A stretch of DNA of 7,277 nt from Prevotellaceae bacterium UBA5903 (lineage in GTDB: Bacteria; Bacteroidota; Bacteroidia; Bacteroidales; Bacteroidaceae), in the NCBI GenBank assembly GCA_002431845.1, contig DJEH01000012.1:1466-8742 (forward strand). Direction: 5' to 3'. Both the position numbers and the translations under genes were made by a program. A model generated the notes under the pieces. The model worked only from the letters and a program-made list of their open reading frames with translations, did no database searches and was not told the DNA's origin. Of the stretch, positions 1-7,198 are shown piece after piece. How positions within the stretch are numbered: the stretch's first letter is position 1; every line of letters begins with the position of its first letter.

Positions 1-2901
1 CCCAGTAGCGTCGCCATCAAAATTGCCAAACAAATCGTCAATATAGCGGCGTAAGAATAGGAGCCTCGTATGGTTGGTTTCGATGTGTAGGTCGAGTCCT
101 TTCTCTGCCAACGATACGTATCCATCGACTTTTGTGCCATAATTGGGCGTATTGGGCAGTTTCATATCGGCCTTTATGTTAATCCGATTATTGCTTTTGT
201 TCCATGAGCCATGAATGTCGGCTGCCCCCATTTGTCCGTTGTTAAACGTAAAATCTGGCACAAGCAGATGGGCATGCAACTGCGGTTCATGATTTTTTTG
301 AGTAAACACGGCTTGTCCCGAAGCTTGACCTCCAAAAGCCACAGCATCAAAGTCTACGAGGTCGAGTATATAGTCAATATCTATGTTATGAAGGTTGGCT
401 ACAATTGAGTCGTTTTGACCTGGGGCAATCTCACCATCAATTCTTAAGGCTTGGTTGCTATGGCTTAGTTCAACGCCTGCAATAGCTATTTTATTGTTGA
501 TATGTGAAATTTCGCCACTGGCAATGTTCCATATAGTGTCGGCAAGTGCTATCTGTGTGGGGCGGATATTCATCTTGAAGTTAGTGCTTTTGTTTGACGC
601 ATAAAACTGAGTTATACTCTCAAAAGCACCATTGTAATCAACCTCAGTAGCTCCATTCCAATTTACCTTTGTGGTAAGTTTACCACCGTTGGTGCTTAGG
701 TTCGCAATGATGTTATAGCTCCTGCCCGAAATGTCTTTATTCGTTTTAACGATACACTGATAGTTGCTGCCACTTCCCGACAAGTAAATGCTTGGTTTGT
801 TAAATTCGTTGCCATTGATGTTTATTTGGTTGGCATTAAATAGCGAAAGTGAAGTGTGTCCATTCTCGCTGGCATTGATAACACCATTCACATTAAGGCT
901 TCCCACCATACCGAAGTTTACTCCAAGCATTTTGTTTAAGAAGTCTGTGCGTTTAAGCTGTGCTTTAATATGCCAATCGTCGTTTGATGAGAGGTTACTA
1001 TGCGCATGGCTTACAAGCCCTGGTAAGCATCTGTTTAAGATAGAATACATTGCATTTTTTAGCTTGTTGGCTGATAGTGCACCCACTATATTGGCATCAA
1101 CAAAGTCGCTATATATGCTAAGATTTTGATGTTGAGACGTAGCTTGCGAAAGGCTTATGTGCAAATCGCTTAACGAATAATTGCCGCGAGGCGAATTTTG
1201 CATGTTAAAGTCCTTAATGCTCAAACTGCCTAATGGGAGGGCAGCAGAGAGATTGTTAAGATTAACATCCACTTTGCCGCTGAAGAGTGCCTCGCCGTAA
1301 GGAGTTGCCAAACCCAACGCTGCAGGACAACAATTAGCAATGTTGCCTTGCAACTTGATAGCGCTAATCTTCTTGTTTTTGTTTATGGCTGATTGCGCAT
1401 TAATAGCAAGCTTTAGGTTGGGGTCTGCACTGTTTATCGTGGCTAATATTTGTCCAGCATTATATTTGATAAGCGCGTTAATATGCTGATAGTTATACTT
1501 ATTCCATTCAAATGATTGAAGTTTTGCTTCAATATTAGCAATAGGGCTTTGGACGCTTGATAAATTGGCCGAAACAAGTGCTTCCAGGTTTATGTGAGTG
1601 GGCAGTTTTTCGTTGTTGAGCAATAAATTGGGCTGAATATCTTTAGCAATGAGTTGGGCTTGCAGTTGCTTACGATACCATTTTCCTTTTGCATTGATTG
1701 TTCCGATGTCGCTTTTAAGCTCTGTTGTAAACAATGCATTTTTTGCGGTAGAATATAGCAAGTTTCCCTTGGCACTGATGTTGCCAAGGCGTGTTAGCAA
1801 CTGTGCCTGTTGCGCTTTGAGCTTTAGGCTATTGGCCAACTGCTGGGCAAAATCATTTTGTATGTATAATTGTTCAACTTGTAACTTTATTGCATGTATG
1901 CTTGCTTGGTTTCTGCTTAGATTTATCTGTGATTTTAGCTTAAATCTATCCTTTATGTCTTTAATGCTAAGTTCTTTAATATCAATAGACTTATCTGATA
2001 TATTAACATCAGAGCTAAGCAGTATCGTAAAGTTTATGTTGGCTGGAAAGTCTGCCAAAGCACGGAAATCAGATGTTGTAATGCGCCATTTTCGGAGTTT
2101 TGTGTTCAAACGTAGTGTGGGCCAAATGTCAGATAGTCCCTTTTGAATATGATAGCTTGCATCAACCTTTTTCAGCGCTATATGTGAGTGTGGCATATCT
2201 AATAGAAAGTTGCGAAGAACAGCCTTTTGGCGGTTTGCTTGTATGTCAAAGCGCAGTTTGTTGATGCATAATCCCGATTGCTCATTGAGCGATAACGAGC
2301 GAACACGCAAATGGATGTTTTGAGGTGTAATACTCTTTAAACTGATGTTTGCATTTATGTTATTAGCAGCCAAGTGCGAAGTATCAAGCTTTCCAGGCTT
2401 GCGTGGCTTGAAATATTCATTGTATGCCACGTTTGTGCGCCGCAATATGATGGAGTTGATGCGCAAATTAAGCTCTGACTTCTGTTTCTTTTCTTTGCTG
2501 GCAAAAGCATCCAGTACAAACTGAAAATTTGTGGCACTATCTTTTTTAAGCTTATAAAGATTGAGGTCGGCATCAAGCAATGATATGGTACGTAAAGTTA
2601 GTTGCGACTTAAACAACGATTTTAGCTCAACTTTGGCAGTTATGGTTTGCGCCTTAAGCATTGTTTGCTTTTGTAGGTCTTTGATGCATACATCTTCTAA
2701 CATCAAACGGTTGAACAAACCTATTTCGATGTTACCAATAGACACTTCCGACCCTATTTTGTTGCTAAGTTGCTTGGCAACAAAATGCGTTAGGGCTTGC
2801 TCTGTTGGGCCATAGTTGAGCAAGCCTAAAAGCATTGTATAACCAATCAGTATTGTGGCTATAATGATGCGAAACGTGTTTTTAATATGAATGTATTTCA
2901 A
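1..2901 (-). CDS. tamB: TamB/AsmA-like translocation and assembly module protein, partial (C-terminus off window)
   Basis: One reading frame stays open from 2901 to the left edge: 967 codons and no stop. It is the N-terminal and central part of a TamB-like (DUF490) envelope protein; relatives in Bacteroidales run to roughly 1,500 residues (from memory), so the C-terminal TamB domain should lie outside. Residues 1-9 are basic, residues about 10-30 form one membrane helix (FRIIIATILIGYTMLLGLL), and the rest is a long periplasmic chain of short alternating strands, as expected for the beta-groove of AsmA/TamB proteins. Family-like stretches are SEVSIGNIEIGLFNRL just after the helix, NFQFVLD at 125-131 and IDYILDLV at 842-849. 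The start is taken as TTG at 2901: the frame opens only at 2916, no ATG or GTG precedes the helix, and the first ATG (2835, codon 23) would cut it in half. C524-C525 is an odd adjacent cysteine pair. TamB-like proteins span the periplasm and are implicated in outer-membrane assembly and lipid transfer. It follows the ABC exporter by 70 bp with no TAnnTTTG box in the gap, so it is probably read from upstream. Confidence 0.88.
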   Translation of the reverse strand, partial: MKYIHIKNTFRIIIATILIGYTMLLGLLNYGPTEQALTHFVAKQLSNKIGSEVSIGNIEIGLFNRLMLEDVCIKDLQKQTMLKAQTITAKVELKSLFKSQLTLRTISLLDADLNLYKLKKDSATNFQFVLDAFASKEKKQKSELNLRINSIILRRTNVAYNEYFKPRKPGKLDTSHLAANNINANISLKSITPQNIHLRVRSLSLNEQSGLCINKLRFDIQANRQKAVLRNFLLDMPHSHIALKKVDASYHIQKGLSDIWPTLRLNTKLRKWRITTSDFRALADFPANINFTILLSSDVNISDKSIDIKELSIKDIKDRFKLKSQINLSRNQASIHAIKLQVEQLYIQNDFAQQLANSLKLKAQQAQLLTRLGNISAKGNLLYSTAKNALFTTELKSDIGTINAKGKWYRKQLQAQLIAKDIQPNLLLNNEKLPTHINLEALVSANLSSVQSPIANIEAKLQSFEWNKYNYQHINALIKYNAGQILATINSADPNLKLAINAQSAINKNKKISAIKLQGNIANCCPAALGLATPYGEALFSGKVDVNLNNLSAALPLGSLSIKDFNMQNSPRGNYSLSDLHISLSQATSQHQNLSIYSDFVDANIVGALSANKLKNAMYSILNRCLPGLVSHAHSNLSSNDDWHIKAQLKRTDFLNKMLGVNFGMVGSLNVNGVINASENGHTSLSLFNANQININGNEFNKPSIYLSGSGSNYQCIVKTNKDISGRSYNIIANLSTNGGKLTTKVNWNGATEVDYNGAFESITQFYASNKSTNFKMNIRPTQIALADTIWNIASGEISHINNKIAIAGVELSHSNQALRIDGEIAPGQNDSIVANLHNIDIDYILDLVDFDAVAFGGQASGQAVFTQKNHEPQLHAHLLVPDFTFNNGQMGAADIHGSWNKSNNRINIKADMKLPNTPNYGTKVDGYVSLAEKGLDLHIETNHTRLLFLRRYIDDLFGNFDGDATG

Positions 2902-2971
2902 GTTAAATAGATGTCTTTATTAAAGCTTTTATGTAAGTAGTTTTATTCGTTTTGATTGTATGGTATTGCTT

Positions 2972-4609
2972 TTAAAGCGAGAGTGTTTGTGTGGCATATT
3001 TTAGCACCAGTGGCCGATGTGTAATAAAAATAAGCGTTCGGTTGGGATAGTGCTCTATAATGCGTTTTAGCACGATTTCTTCGGTTTTAGGGTCTAATGA
3101 CGATGTTGCCTCATCAAAGATAAAGATGCTACCATTCGACAATAATGCGCGAGCTATGGCTATGCGTTGAGCTTGCCCTTCGGAAAGTCCGTTGCCTGCT
3201 TCGCCACATTTAGTATCTAACCCGTCGGCCTTTTTAAATACAAAGTCGGCTGCGGCAAGATGCAGAGCTTGTTCTATTTCGGCAACTGTTGCTTGAGGAT
3301 TTCCTTGCAAAAGGTTGCTTCTTATAGTGCCCGAGAATAAGGTGTTTCCTTGCGGAACGTAGGCAAAGTTGTTTCTTAAATGTGGTTGCATATTATAGGT
3401 CTTGCCATCTCTATCAGTAAGCACAATGTTGCCTTTTTGTGGCTTAACCAGGGCTAATAATAGGCGTATGAGAGTGGTCTTGCCAGCACCAGTTTCGCCC
3501 ACAACAGCTGTTACGCTACCTGCAGGAAATGCATAATTAAATTGGTTAAATATCTGTCGTGATTTGCTAGTGTATTGAAAACTTACATCGTTGAGTTTAA
3601 CGCCAATTGGAGCATTGATATACAATGGTTTTTCCTTATCTTCTTGAGGTATTTCTTCAATATCCATTAATCGTTCTGCGGCAGTGAATGAGGTAATAAA
3701 AACAGGCACAAATTTGGCTAAGTTGCTAACTGGTCCTTGAATTTGCCCAACCAACTGGATGAATGCTAACATAGCACCATAGCTAATGCTTCCTTCAGAT
3801 AAGTTGATAGCACCCCATACAAATGTTACGAAATACCCTGTTGCAAAACCCAAATTGAGAAGGCTCGACGATATGGTTGAATAGCGTGTGCGCTGCAATA
3901 TCAGTTGGTGCAATTGCTGCTGTTGGGTTTGCAAACTATGTATAAAGTGCTCAACCCGTTGCAAGGTTTTTACCACAAGAACATGTTGGAGCGTTTCTTG
4001 CAGAATGGCTTGTATCTTGCTATCTTTTTCGCGCGCCTCGTGGGCTAAGCTGCGCATTTTCTTTATGTATAACTTGCTACTTAGAACAAAGAATGGAACA
4101 ACACATACAATGATAAGTGCCAACGAATTGTCCATAAAGAAAAGAAAGAAAAATGCACCAACAAACTGCGTGAGAGTGGTGATAAACGAGGGTACAGTCT
4201 CTGTGGTGAAGTTTACAACATCTCTAACATCGCGTTCTAAGCGATTGGTAAGGTTGCCGGTGTGATACTTCTTTAAGGCTGGCCATTCACTCCGTAAAAG
4301 TCTTGCAAAGATGTGCTGCTGCATGCTGTTTTGCGCCTTTACGCCTAAAATGGCCCTTATCCAACGCGAAGACAAACTTAAAACAATACGTAAAAGCATT
4401 ACAATGGCTATCAAGGAAAATGCTTGATAGAGTGTGATGCTATTGGTGTGATGCGTGGCTACATCGACTGCCAACTTCGTAGCCCAAACAAAGGCAAGGT
4501 CAATAAAAACAAGCAGCACTCCAACGATGGTGTTAAGCGTTACTTGCACTCTATGACCTTTTTGCAATAGGTGTAAATATCGTATTGTGTTAAGTATGGG
4601 GCGGTTCAT
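2972..4609 (-). CDS. ABC exporter half-transporter (fused membrane domain and ATPase, MsbA/multidrug type)
   Basis: This 545-residue protein has an exporter membrane domain followed by an ATPase domain and should work as a homodimer, or a heterodimer, in the inner membrane. About six helices can be placed near residues 25-47, 60-82, 141-159, 161-178, 246-270 and 276-308, with the coupling-helix region GNLTNRLERDVRD at 118-130. The ATPase has every catalytic motif: Walker A GETGAGKT (371-378), Q-loop Gln420 in YVPQ, signature LSEGQ (475-479), Walker B IFIFDE (495-500) with catalytic Glu500, D-loop SSLD (503-506) and H-loop His531. The signature has Glu where the textbook LSGGQ has Gly; this LSEGQAQR form is, from memory, common in Bacteroidetes exporters and should be active. 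The chain ends only 14 residues after the H-loop His, so the usual C-terminal tail is nearly absent. The substrate cannot be read from sequence; lipids, drugs or peptides are all possible. It lies 78 bp after nadK and 70 bp before the TamB-like gene, all on one strand. The ATG at 4609 leaves a normal cytoplasmic N-terminus before helix 1. Confidence 0.93.
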   Translation of the reverse strand: MNRPILNTIRYLHLLQKGHRVQVTLNTIVGVLLVFIDLAFVWATKLAVDVATHHTNSITLYQAFSLIAIVMLLRIVLSLSSRWIRAILGVKAQNSMQQHIFARLLRSEWPALKKYHTGNLTNRLERDVRDVVNFTTETVPSFITTLTQFVGAFFFLFFMDNSLALIIVCVVPFFVLSSKLYIKKMRSLAHEAREKDSKIQAILQETLQHVLVVKTLQRVEHFIHSLQTQQQQLHQLILQRTRYSTISSSLLNLGFATGYFVTFVWGAINLSEGSISYGAMLAFIQLVGQIQGPVSNLAKFVPVFITSFTAAERLMDIEEIPQEDKEKPLYINAPIGVKLNDVSFQYTSKSRQIFNQFNYAFPAGSVTAVVGETGAGKTTLIRLLLALVKPQKGNIVLTDRDGKTYNMQPHLRNNFAYVPQGNTLFSGTIRSNLLQGNPQATVAEIEQALHLAAADFVFKKADGLDTKCGEAGNGLSEGQAQRIAIARALLSNGSIFIFDEATSSLDPKTEEIVLKRIIEHYPNRTLIFITHRPLVLKYATQTLSL

Positions 4610-4687
4610 ATGTAGAGATTATAATGAGCTAAGTTTTCAATTTCTATATGAGGTTCTAATAGTCTTTTTTAAAAGTTTATATGGGTG

Positions 4688-5581
4688 CTAATTTCGTTGG
4701 TCAGCGCCCCACATGAGTTTGTCTCGTAGCGTTTCAAAAAAGTGTTTGTGTGCAATCTTAATTACTTTAATTGTGTGTGGCGCACAGCGTACAGTTATAG
4801 TGGTAGAGTGGGGCAGACTTTCGCTTTGTCCGTCGCAAGCAAGCAAAAAATTCTTTGTACGGCTATGAACTTTTAACTCTATTACAACATCGTCGCGCAC
4901 TACAACTGGACGCACCGACAAACTGTGAGGTGCTATGGGCGAGATGCAAAATGTGCCAGATTGTGGCACCAATATGGGGCCACCAACACTCAACGAATAG
5001 CCAGTAGAACCTGTTGGTGTAGATACAATCAGTCCGTCTGCAAGATAGTTGGTTAGGTAGTTGCCATTTACGTATGTTGCAATCTCTATCAATGAAGAAT
5101 TGTCGTGCTTTAAAATGGCAACCTCATTAAGAGCATAAGGATAGAACGATGATAGCTCACCATTTTTCATTACTGCCAATGCCTTTCGTTTCTCAATAAT
5201 ATAGTCTCCTTGGCACAACGCTTCGAGCGATGGACCAATGTTGTCGGGCGAAACATCGGCAAGAAAACCTAAACGTCCTGTGTTGATACCTAAAATAGGT
5301 ATGCCGCTACATCCAACGATGGATGCTGTGCCTAAAAACGTTCCATCTCCGCCTATAGATATGGCTATGTCGGCATTGCAATGCTGGGTGTGATAGTTAA
5401 ATATATCTACATCTTCTAATCGCAGTTTAAGCTCCTCTTGTATAAATGTAGCGAATTTTTCTTCTATGCAAACTTTTACGCCAAGCTCTTTTAACTTGCT
5501 TAGAATAGCCATCACATATTGATTCTTTTTTGTTTGATAACTATTCCCAAAAAGAGCGAAACGTAGGTGCGAATATTTCAT
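4688..5581 (-). CDS. nadK: NAD kinase
   Basis: This 297-residue protein is a full-length ATP- (or polyphosphate-) dependent NAD kinase (EC 2.7.1.23), the cytoplasmic enzyme that phosphorylates NAD to NADP. Diagnostic motifs are in order. GGDGT is at residues 77-81, including the catalytic Asp79. NTGRLGFLA is at 100-108. The NE pair is at 152-153. The glycine-rich NAD-binding segment DGLIVSTPTGSTGYSLSVGG is at 182-201. ISPIAPHSLSVRPVV is at 213-227, and CDGQ at 249-252. The N-terminal KYSHLRFALFGNSYQ is the expected first strand and loop, which supports the ATG at 5581. It is the first gene of the leftward block and is divergent from pdxJ, an arrangement I recall as common in Bacteroidales. 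A weak TAnnTTTG box on the same strand (5764-5771) could drive it through a leader of about 175 nt. No Shine-Dalgarno sequence is visible. Nothing in the protein looks damaged or unusual. Confidence 0.97.
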   Translation of the reverse strand: MKYSHLRFALFGNSYQTKKNQYVMAILSKLKELGVKVCIEEKFATFIQEELKLRLEDVDIFNYHTQHCNADIAISIGGDGTFLGTASIVGCSGIPILGINTGRLGFLADVSPDNIGPSLEALCQGDYIIEKRKALAVMKNGELSSFYPYALNEVAILKHDNSSLIEIATYVNGNYLTNYLADGLIVSTPTGSTGYSLSVGGPILVPQSGTFCISPIAPHSLSVRPVVVRDDVVIELKVHSRTKNFLLACDGQSESLPHSTTITVRCAPHTIKVIKIAHKHFFETLRDKLMWGADQRN

Positions 5582-5661
5582 TTAATGATAAAATAACTTA
5601 AAAATGAGGGTGCAGCATAAAAATATGATACCATAGAATGTATGCGTGCATAAAATTGTTG

Positions 5662-5669
5662 TACCTTTG
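5662..5669 (+). promoter_or_regulatory. pdxJ: Candidate Bacteroidetes -7 promoter box for pdxJ
   Basis: The sequence TACCTTTG fits the Bacteroidetes sigma-factor -7 consensus TAnnTTTG exactly. A TATG at 5641-5644, 17 bp upstream, matches the -33 consensus TTTG at three of four positions. Transcription would start near 5674-5677, giving a leader of about 127 nt before the pdxJ ATG at 5803. That start point coincides with the left arm of the inverted repeat at 5674-5736. The box is short and can occur by chance, but it is well placed and is the only rightward match in the gap. Confidence 0.55.
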
Positions 5670-5673
5670 TATA

Positions 5674-5736
5674 GCAGATAAGGTGCGGAGGACATAAAAC
5701 ATTTATTATGTTTTGCATCCGTATGGTTTTATCTGT
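5674..5736 (+). promoter_or_regulatory. Long imperfect hairpin in the predicted pdxJ leader
   Basis: Three stem segments nest symmetrically. The outer arm CAGATAA (5675-5681) pairs with TTATCTG (5729-5735), and G5682-T5728 and G5683-T5727 can add two wobble pairs. The middle arm TGCGGA (5684-5689) pairs with TCCGTA (5718-5723), including one G-U, after a three-base bulge (5724-5726). The inner arm AAAACAT (5696-5702) pairs perfectly with ATGTTTT (5708-5714) around the five-base loop TTATT. That makes 22 pairs over about 61 nt, with one 6x3 internal loop. No run of T follows directly, so it does not look like an intrinsic terminator. It could be a leader RNA controlling pdxJ, a 5' stabilising hairpin, a small RNA, or a DNA operator between divergent genes. 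I do not recognise it as a known riboswitch class. The pairing is seen directly; the function is unknown. Confidence 0.5.
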
Positions 5737-5763
5737 TATTACACAAGCAAAAACTAACAAGCG

Positions 5764-5771
5764 CAAATTTA
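5764..5771 (-). promoter_or_regulatory. nadK: Weak candidate -7 box for nadK
   Basis: Read leftward, this is TAAATTTG, an exact match to TAnnTTTG. The nearest TTTG on the same strand (5801-5798) is 26 bp away, longer than the usual -33 spacing, so the match may be chance. If used, transcription would begin near 5757 and run through the inverted repeat at 5674-5736 before reaching the nadK ATG at 5581. A second same-strand match, TAACTTTG at 5814-5807, lies inside pdxJ and is an alternative. Confidence 0.25.
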
Positions 5772-5802
5772 CATTTTTCGTTTGAATAAACGATTATCAA
5801 AC

Positions 5803-6516
5803 ATGACAAAGTTAAGTGTAAACATTAACAAGGTGGCAACATTGCGTAATGCACGTGGCGGAAACAATCCTGATGTGTTACGTGTTGCTTTAGACTGTGA
5901 ACTATTTGGTGCGCAGGGTATAACGGTTCATCCGCGTCCCGACGAACGACACATACGTCATCAAGATGTGTTGGATATTCGCCCTTTGTTGACAACTGAA
6001 TTTAATATGGAGGGGTATCCTAACGAGGACTTCTGCAACCTTGTGCTAAAGGTTGTTCCCAATCAAGTAACGTTGGTGCCAGATGCTCCAGACCAACTGA
6101 CCTCTAACCATGGTTGGAATACAAAAGAAAATGAAAGTTTCTTGAAGCCTATTGTGGATCGCTTTAAGGCGAAAGGAATAAGAGTAAGCATCTTTATTGA
6201 TGCTGATAGCGAAATGGCTGATTACGCTAAGAAAATTGGTGCCGACAGAGTAGAACTCTATACAGAGCCTTACGCTGCTAACTATGCTGCAGATAGAGAA
6301 AAAGCTATTGCTCCGTTTGTTGAAACGGCTACGCACTGTCGCAATATAGGCTTGGGATTGAATGCAGGACACGACTTGAGCCTGCAAAACTTGGCTTATT
6401 TTCATAAGCGTATTCCATGGGTAGACGAGGTGAGCATTGGTCATGCACTGATATGTGATGCTTTATACTTGGGACTAAAAGATACGATTAAAGCGTATTT
6501 GAAGTGCTTAGAATAA
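5803..6516 (+). CDS. pdxJ: Pyridoxine 5'-phosphate synthase
   Basis: This 237-residue protein is the cytoplasmic enzyme (EC 2.6.99.2) that condenses 1-deoxy-D-xylulose 5-phosphate with 3-amino-2-oxopropyl phosphate to form pyridoxine 5'-phosphate, the last ring-forming step of the DXP-dependent vitamin B6 route. The start is set at the ATG at 5803, giving MTKLSVNINKVATLRNARGG, the standard PdxJ beginning; the TTG at 5782 would add seven residues the family lacks. Active-site features of the TIM barrel are visible: the strand ITVHPRPDERHI with His43 and His50, Glu70 in EFNMEG (matching E. coli Glu72), and His190 in LNAGHDL (matching E. coli His193). The phosphate-binding region EVSIGHALICDALY is near the C-terminus, with its His at 214. 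The predicted leader contains a long hairpin. The gene is divergent from nadK and followed 67 bp later by the DJ-1-family gene. Length and motifs are complete. PdxA and the other B6 pathway genes are not in the window. Confidence 0.97.
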   Translation: MTKLSVNINKVATLRNARGGNNPDVLRVALDCELFGAQGITVHPRPDERHIRHQDVLDIRPLLTTEFNMEGYPNEDFCNLVLKVVPNQVTLVPDAPDQLTSNHGWNTKENESFLKPIVDRFKAKGIRVSIFIDADSEMADYAKKIGADRVELYTEPYAANYAADREKAIAPFVETATHCRNIGLGLNAGHDLSLQNLAYFHKRIPWVDEVSIGHALICDALYLGLKDTIKAYLKCLE

Positions 6517-6563
6517 AGCGGCATGTTGCTATTGCTGAAAATATTATAGGTATTAAAATTTTA

Positions 6564-6571
6564 TATATTTG
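6564..6571 (+). promoter_or_regulatory. Candidate -7 box before the DJ-1-family gene
   Basis: TATATTTG matches TAnnTTTG in the 67 bp gap between pdxJ and the next gene. Transcription would begin near 6576-6578, only 6 to 8 nt before the ATG at 6584, so the message would be nearly leaderless. No good -33 element is seen at the usual distance (2 of 4 matches at best), and the gap is very AT-rich, which raises the chance of accidental matches. If it is not used, the gene is simply read through from pdxJ. Confidence 0.3.
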
Positions 6572-6583
6572 TTATTAAAATAA

Positions 6584-7198
6584 ATGATTTATATATGCTT
6601 AGCTGATGGCTTTGAAGATATTGAAGCTATTGGGACTATAGATATTCTGCGTCGTTGTGGACTACAAGTACAGATATTGAGCGTTACAGGCAAGCGCGTT
6701 GTAACAAGTGCTCGTGGTACAATTGTAAAAACAGATAGCTTGTTTAGAAAAAATCATCTTATCCACTGCGATGCCTTGGTATTGCCTGGTGGTTTGAAAG
6801 GTGCAGAAACAATGAATAAAAACTCTGTTCTTCGTTTGGCTATTTCGCAACAAGCGCATGAAGGTACACTTATCGCTGCTATCTGTGCAGCTCCTATGGT
6901 GTTGGGCACTGCAGGTATTTTAAAGGGACGCCATGCCACAATTTATCCTGGCATGGAGGAACATATAGAAGGTTCTATTGTTCACAGAGATGCCTATGTG
7001 GTGGAACATGATAATATCATTACAGCTGCCGGCCCTGCTGCAACAAGTATGTTTGCCTTTGCCATTGCCCGCCGTTTGGTAAGCAATACAGAGGTTGTAG
7101 ATCAAGTTGAAAGAGATATGCTATATACAGGCTTTGACGAGTCGGTAAAAAGAGTGTTTAAGTTTAACTCTCTTAGCGATGCAACGAAGCAAAACTAA
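6584..7198 (+). CDS. DJ-1/PfpI (YajL/ThiJ-like) family protein
   Basis: This 204-residue protein has the flavodoxin-like DJ-1 fold. The N-terminal strand and loop MIYICLADGFEDIEA carry Glu14, equivalent to human DJ-1 Glu18. ALVLPGGLKGAE (64-75) is the next conserved loop. The nucleophile elbow is AAICAAPMVLG, with Cys101 equivalent to human Cys106. AAGPAATSMFAFAIA (148-162) is the usual C-terminal helix region. Where human DJ-1 has His126 this protein has Tyr121 (TIYP), so the catalytic arrangement is the Glu-Cys pair rather than a triad. Relatives have been described as oxidative-stress chaperones, glyoxalases or protein deglycases; the last role is disputed. Older annotations call the family a thiazole monophosphate biosynthesis protein (ThiJ), which is a misnomer. 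The ATG at 6584 starts directly at the first strand. It shares strand with pdxJ, 67 bp upstream, and may be co-transcribed or use its own promoter. The exact biochemical role cannot be read from sequence. Confidence 0.92.
   Translation: MIYICLADGFEDIEAIGTIDILRRCGLQVQILSVTGKRVVTSARGTIVKTDSLFRKNHLIHCDALVLPGGLKGAETMNKNSVLRLAISQQAHEGTLIAAICAAPMVLGTAGILKGRHATIYPGMEEHIEGSIVHRDAYVVEHDNIITAAGPAATSMFAFAIARRLVSNTEVVDQVERDMLYTGFDESVKRVFKFNSLSDATKQN

Noticed and set aside
1649..2146. A 165-codon rightward frame inside the TamB-like gene
   Set aside because: It is antisense to a clear coding frame. Its Ser-, Leu- and Cys-rich composition is what the complement of this coding sequence produces.
3888..4265. 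A 125-codon rightward Cys-rich frame inside the ABC exporter gene
   Set aside because: It is antisense to the membrane domain. The Cys-rich start is the complement of a Gln- and His-rich stretch, so this is a shadow.
4610..4687. AT-rich self-complementary stretch after nadK as a terminator
   Set aside because: The CTTTT/AAAAG arms are very short with essentially no loop or G-C content. The gap is compatible with read-through into the ABC exporter gene.
5578..5766. A 62-codon leftward frame overlapping the nadK start by four bases (ATGA)
   Set aside because: The overlap looks like translational coupling, but the frame lies across the inverted repeat, its sequence resembles no known protein, and no start signal supports it. 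More likely chance.
5782..5802. TTG at 5782 as the pdxJ start
   Set aside because: It adds seven residues not seen in PdxJ proteins, while the ATG at 5803 gives the standard N-terminus.
6046..6444. A 132-codon leftward frame inside pdxJ
   Set aside because: It is antisense to a well-conserved enzyme and has no recognisable domain.
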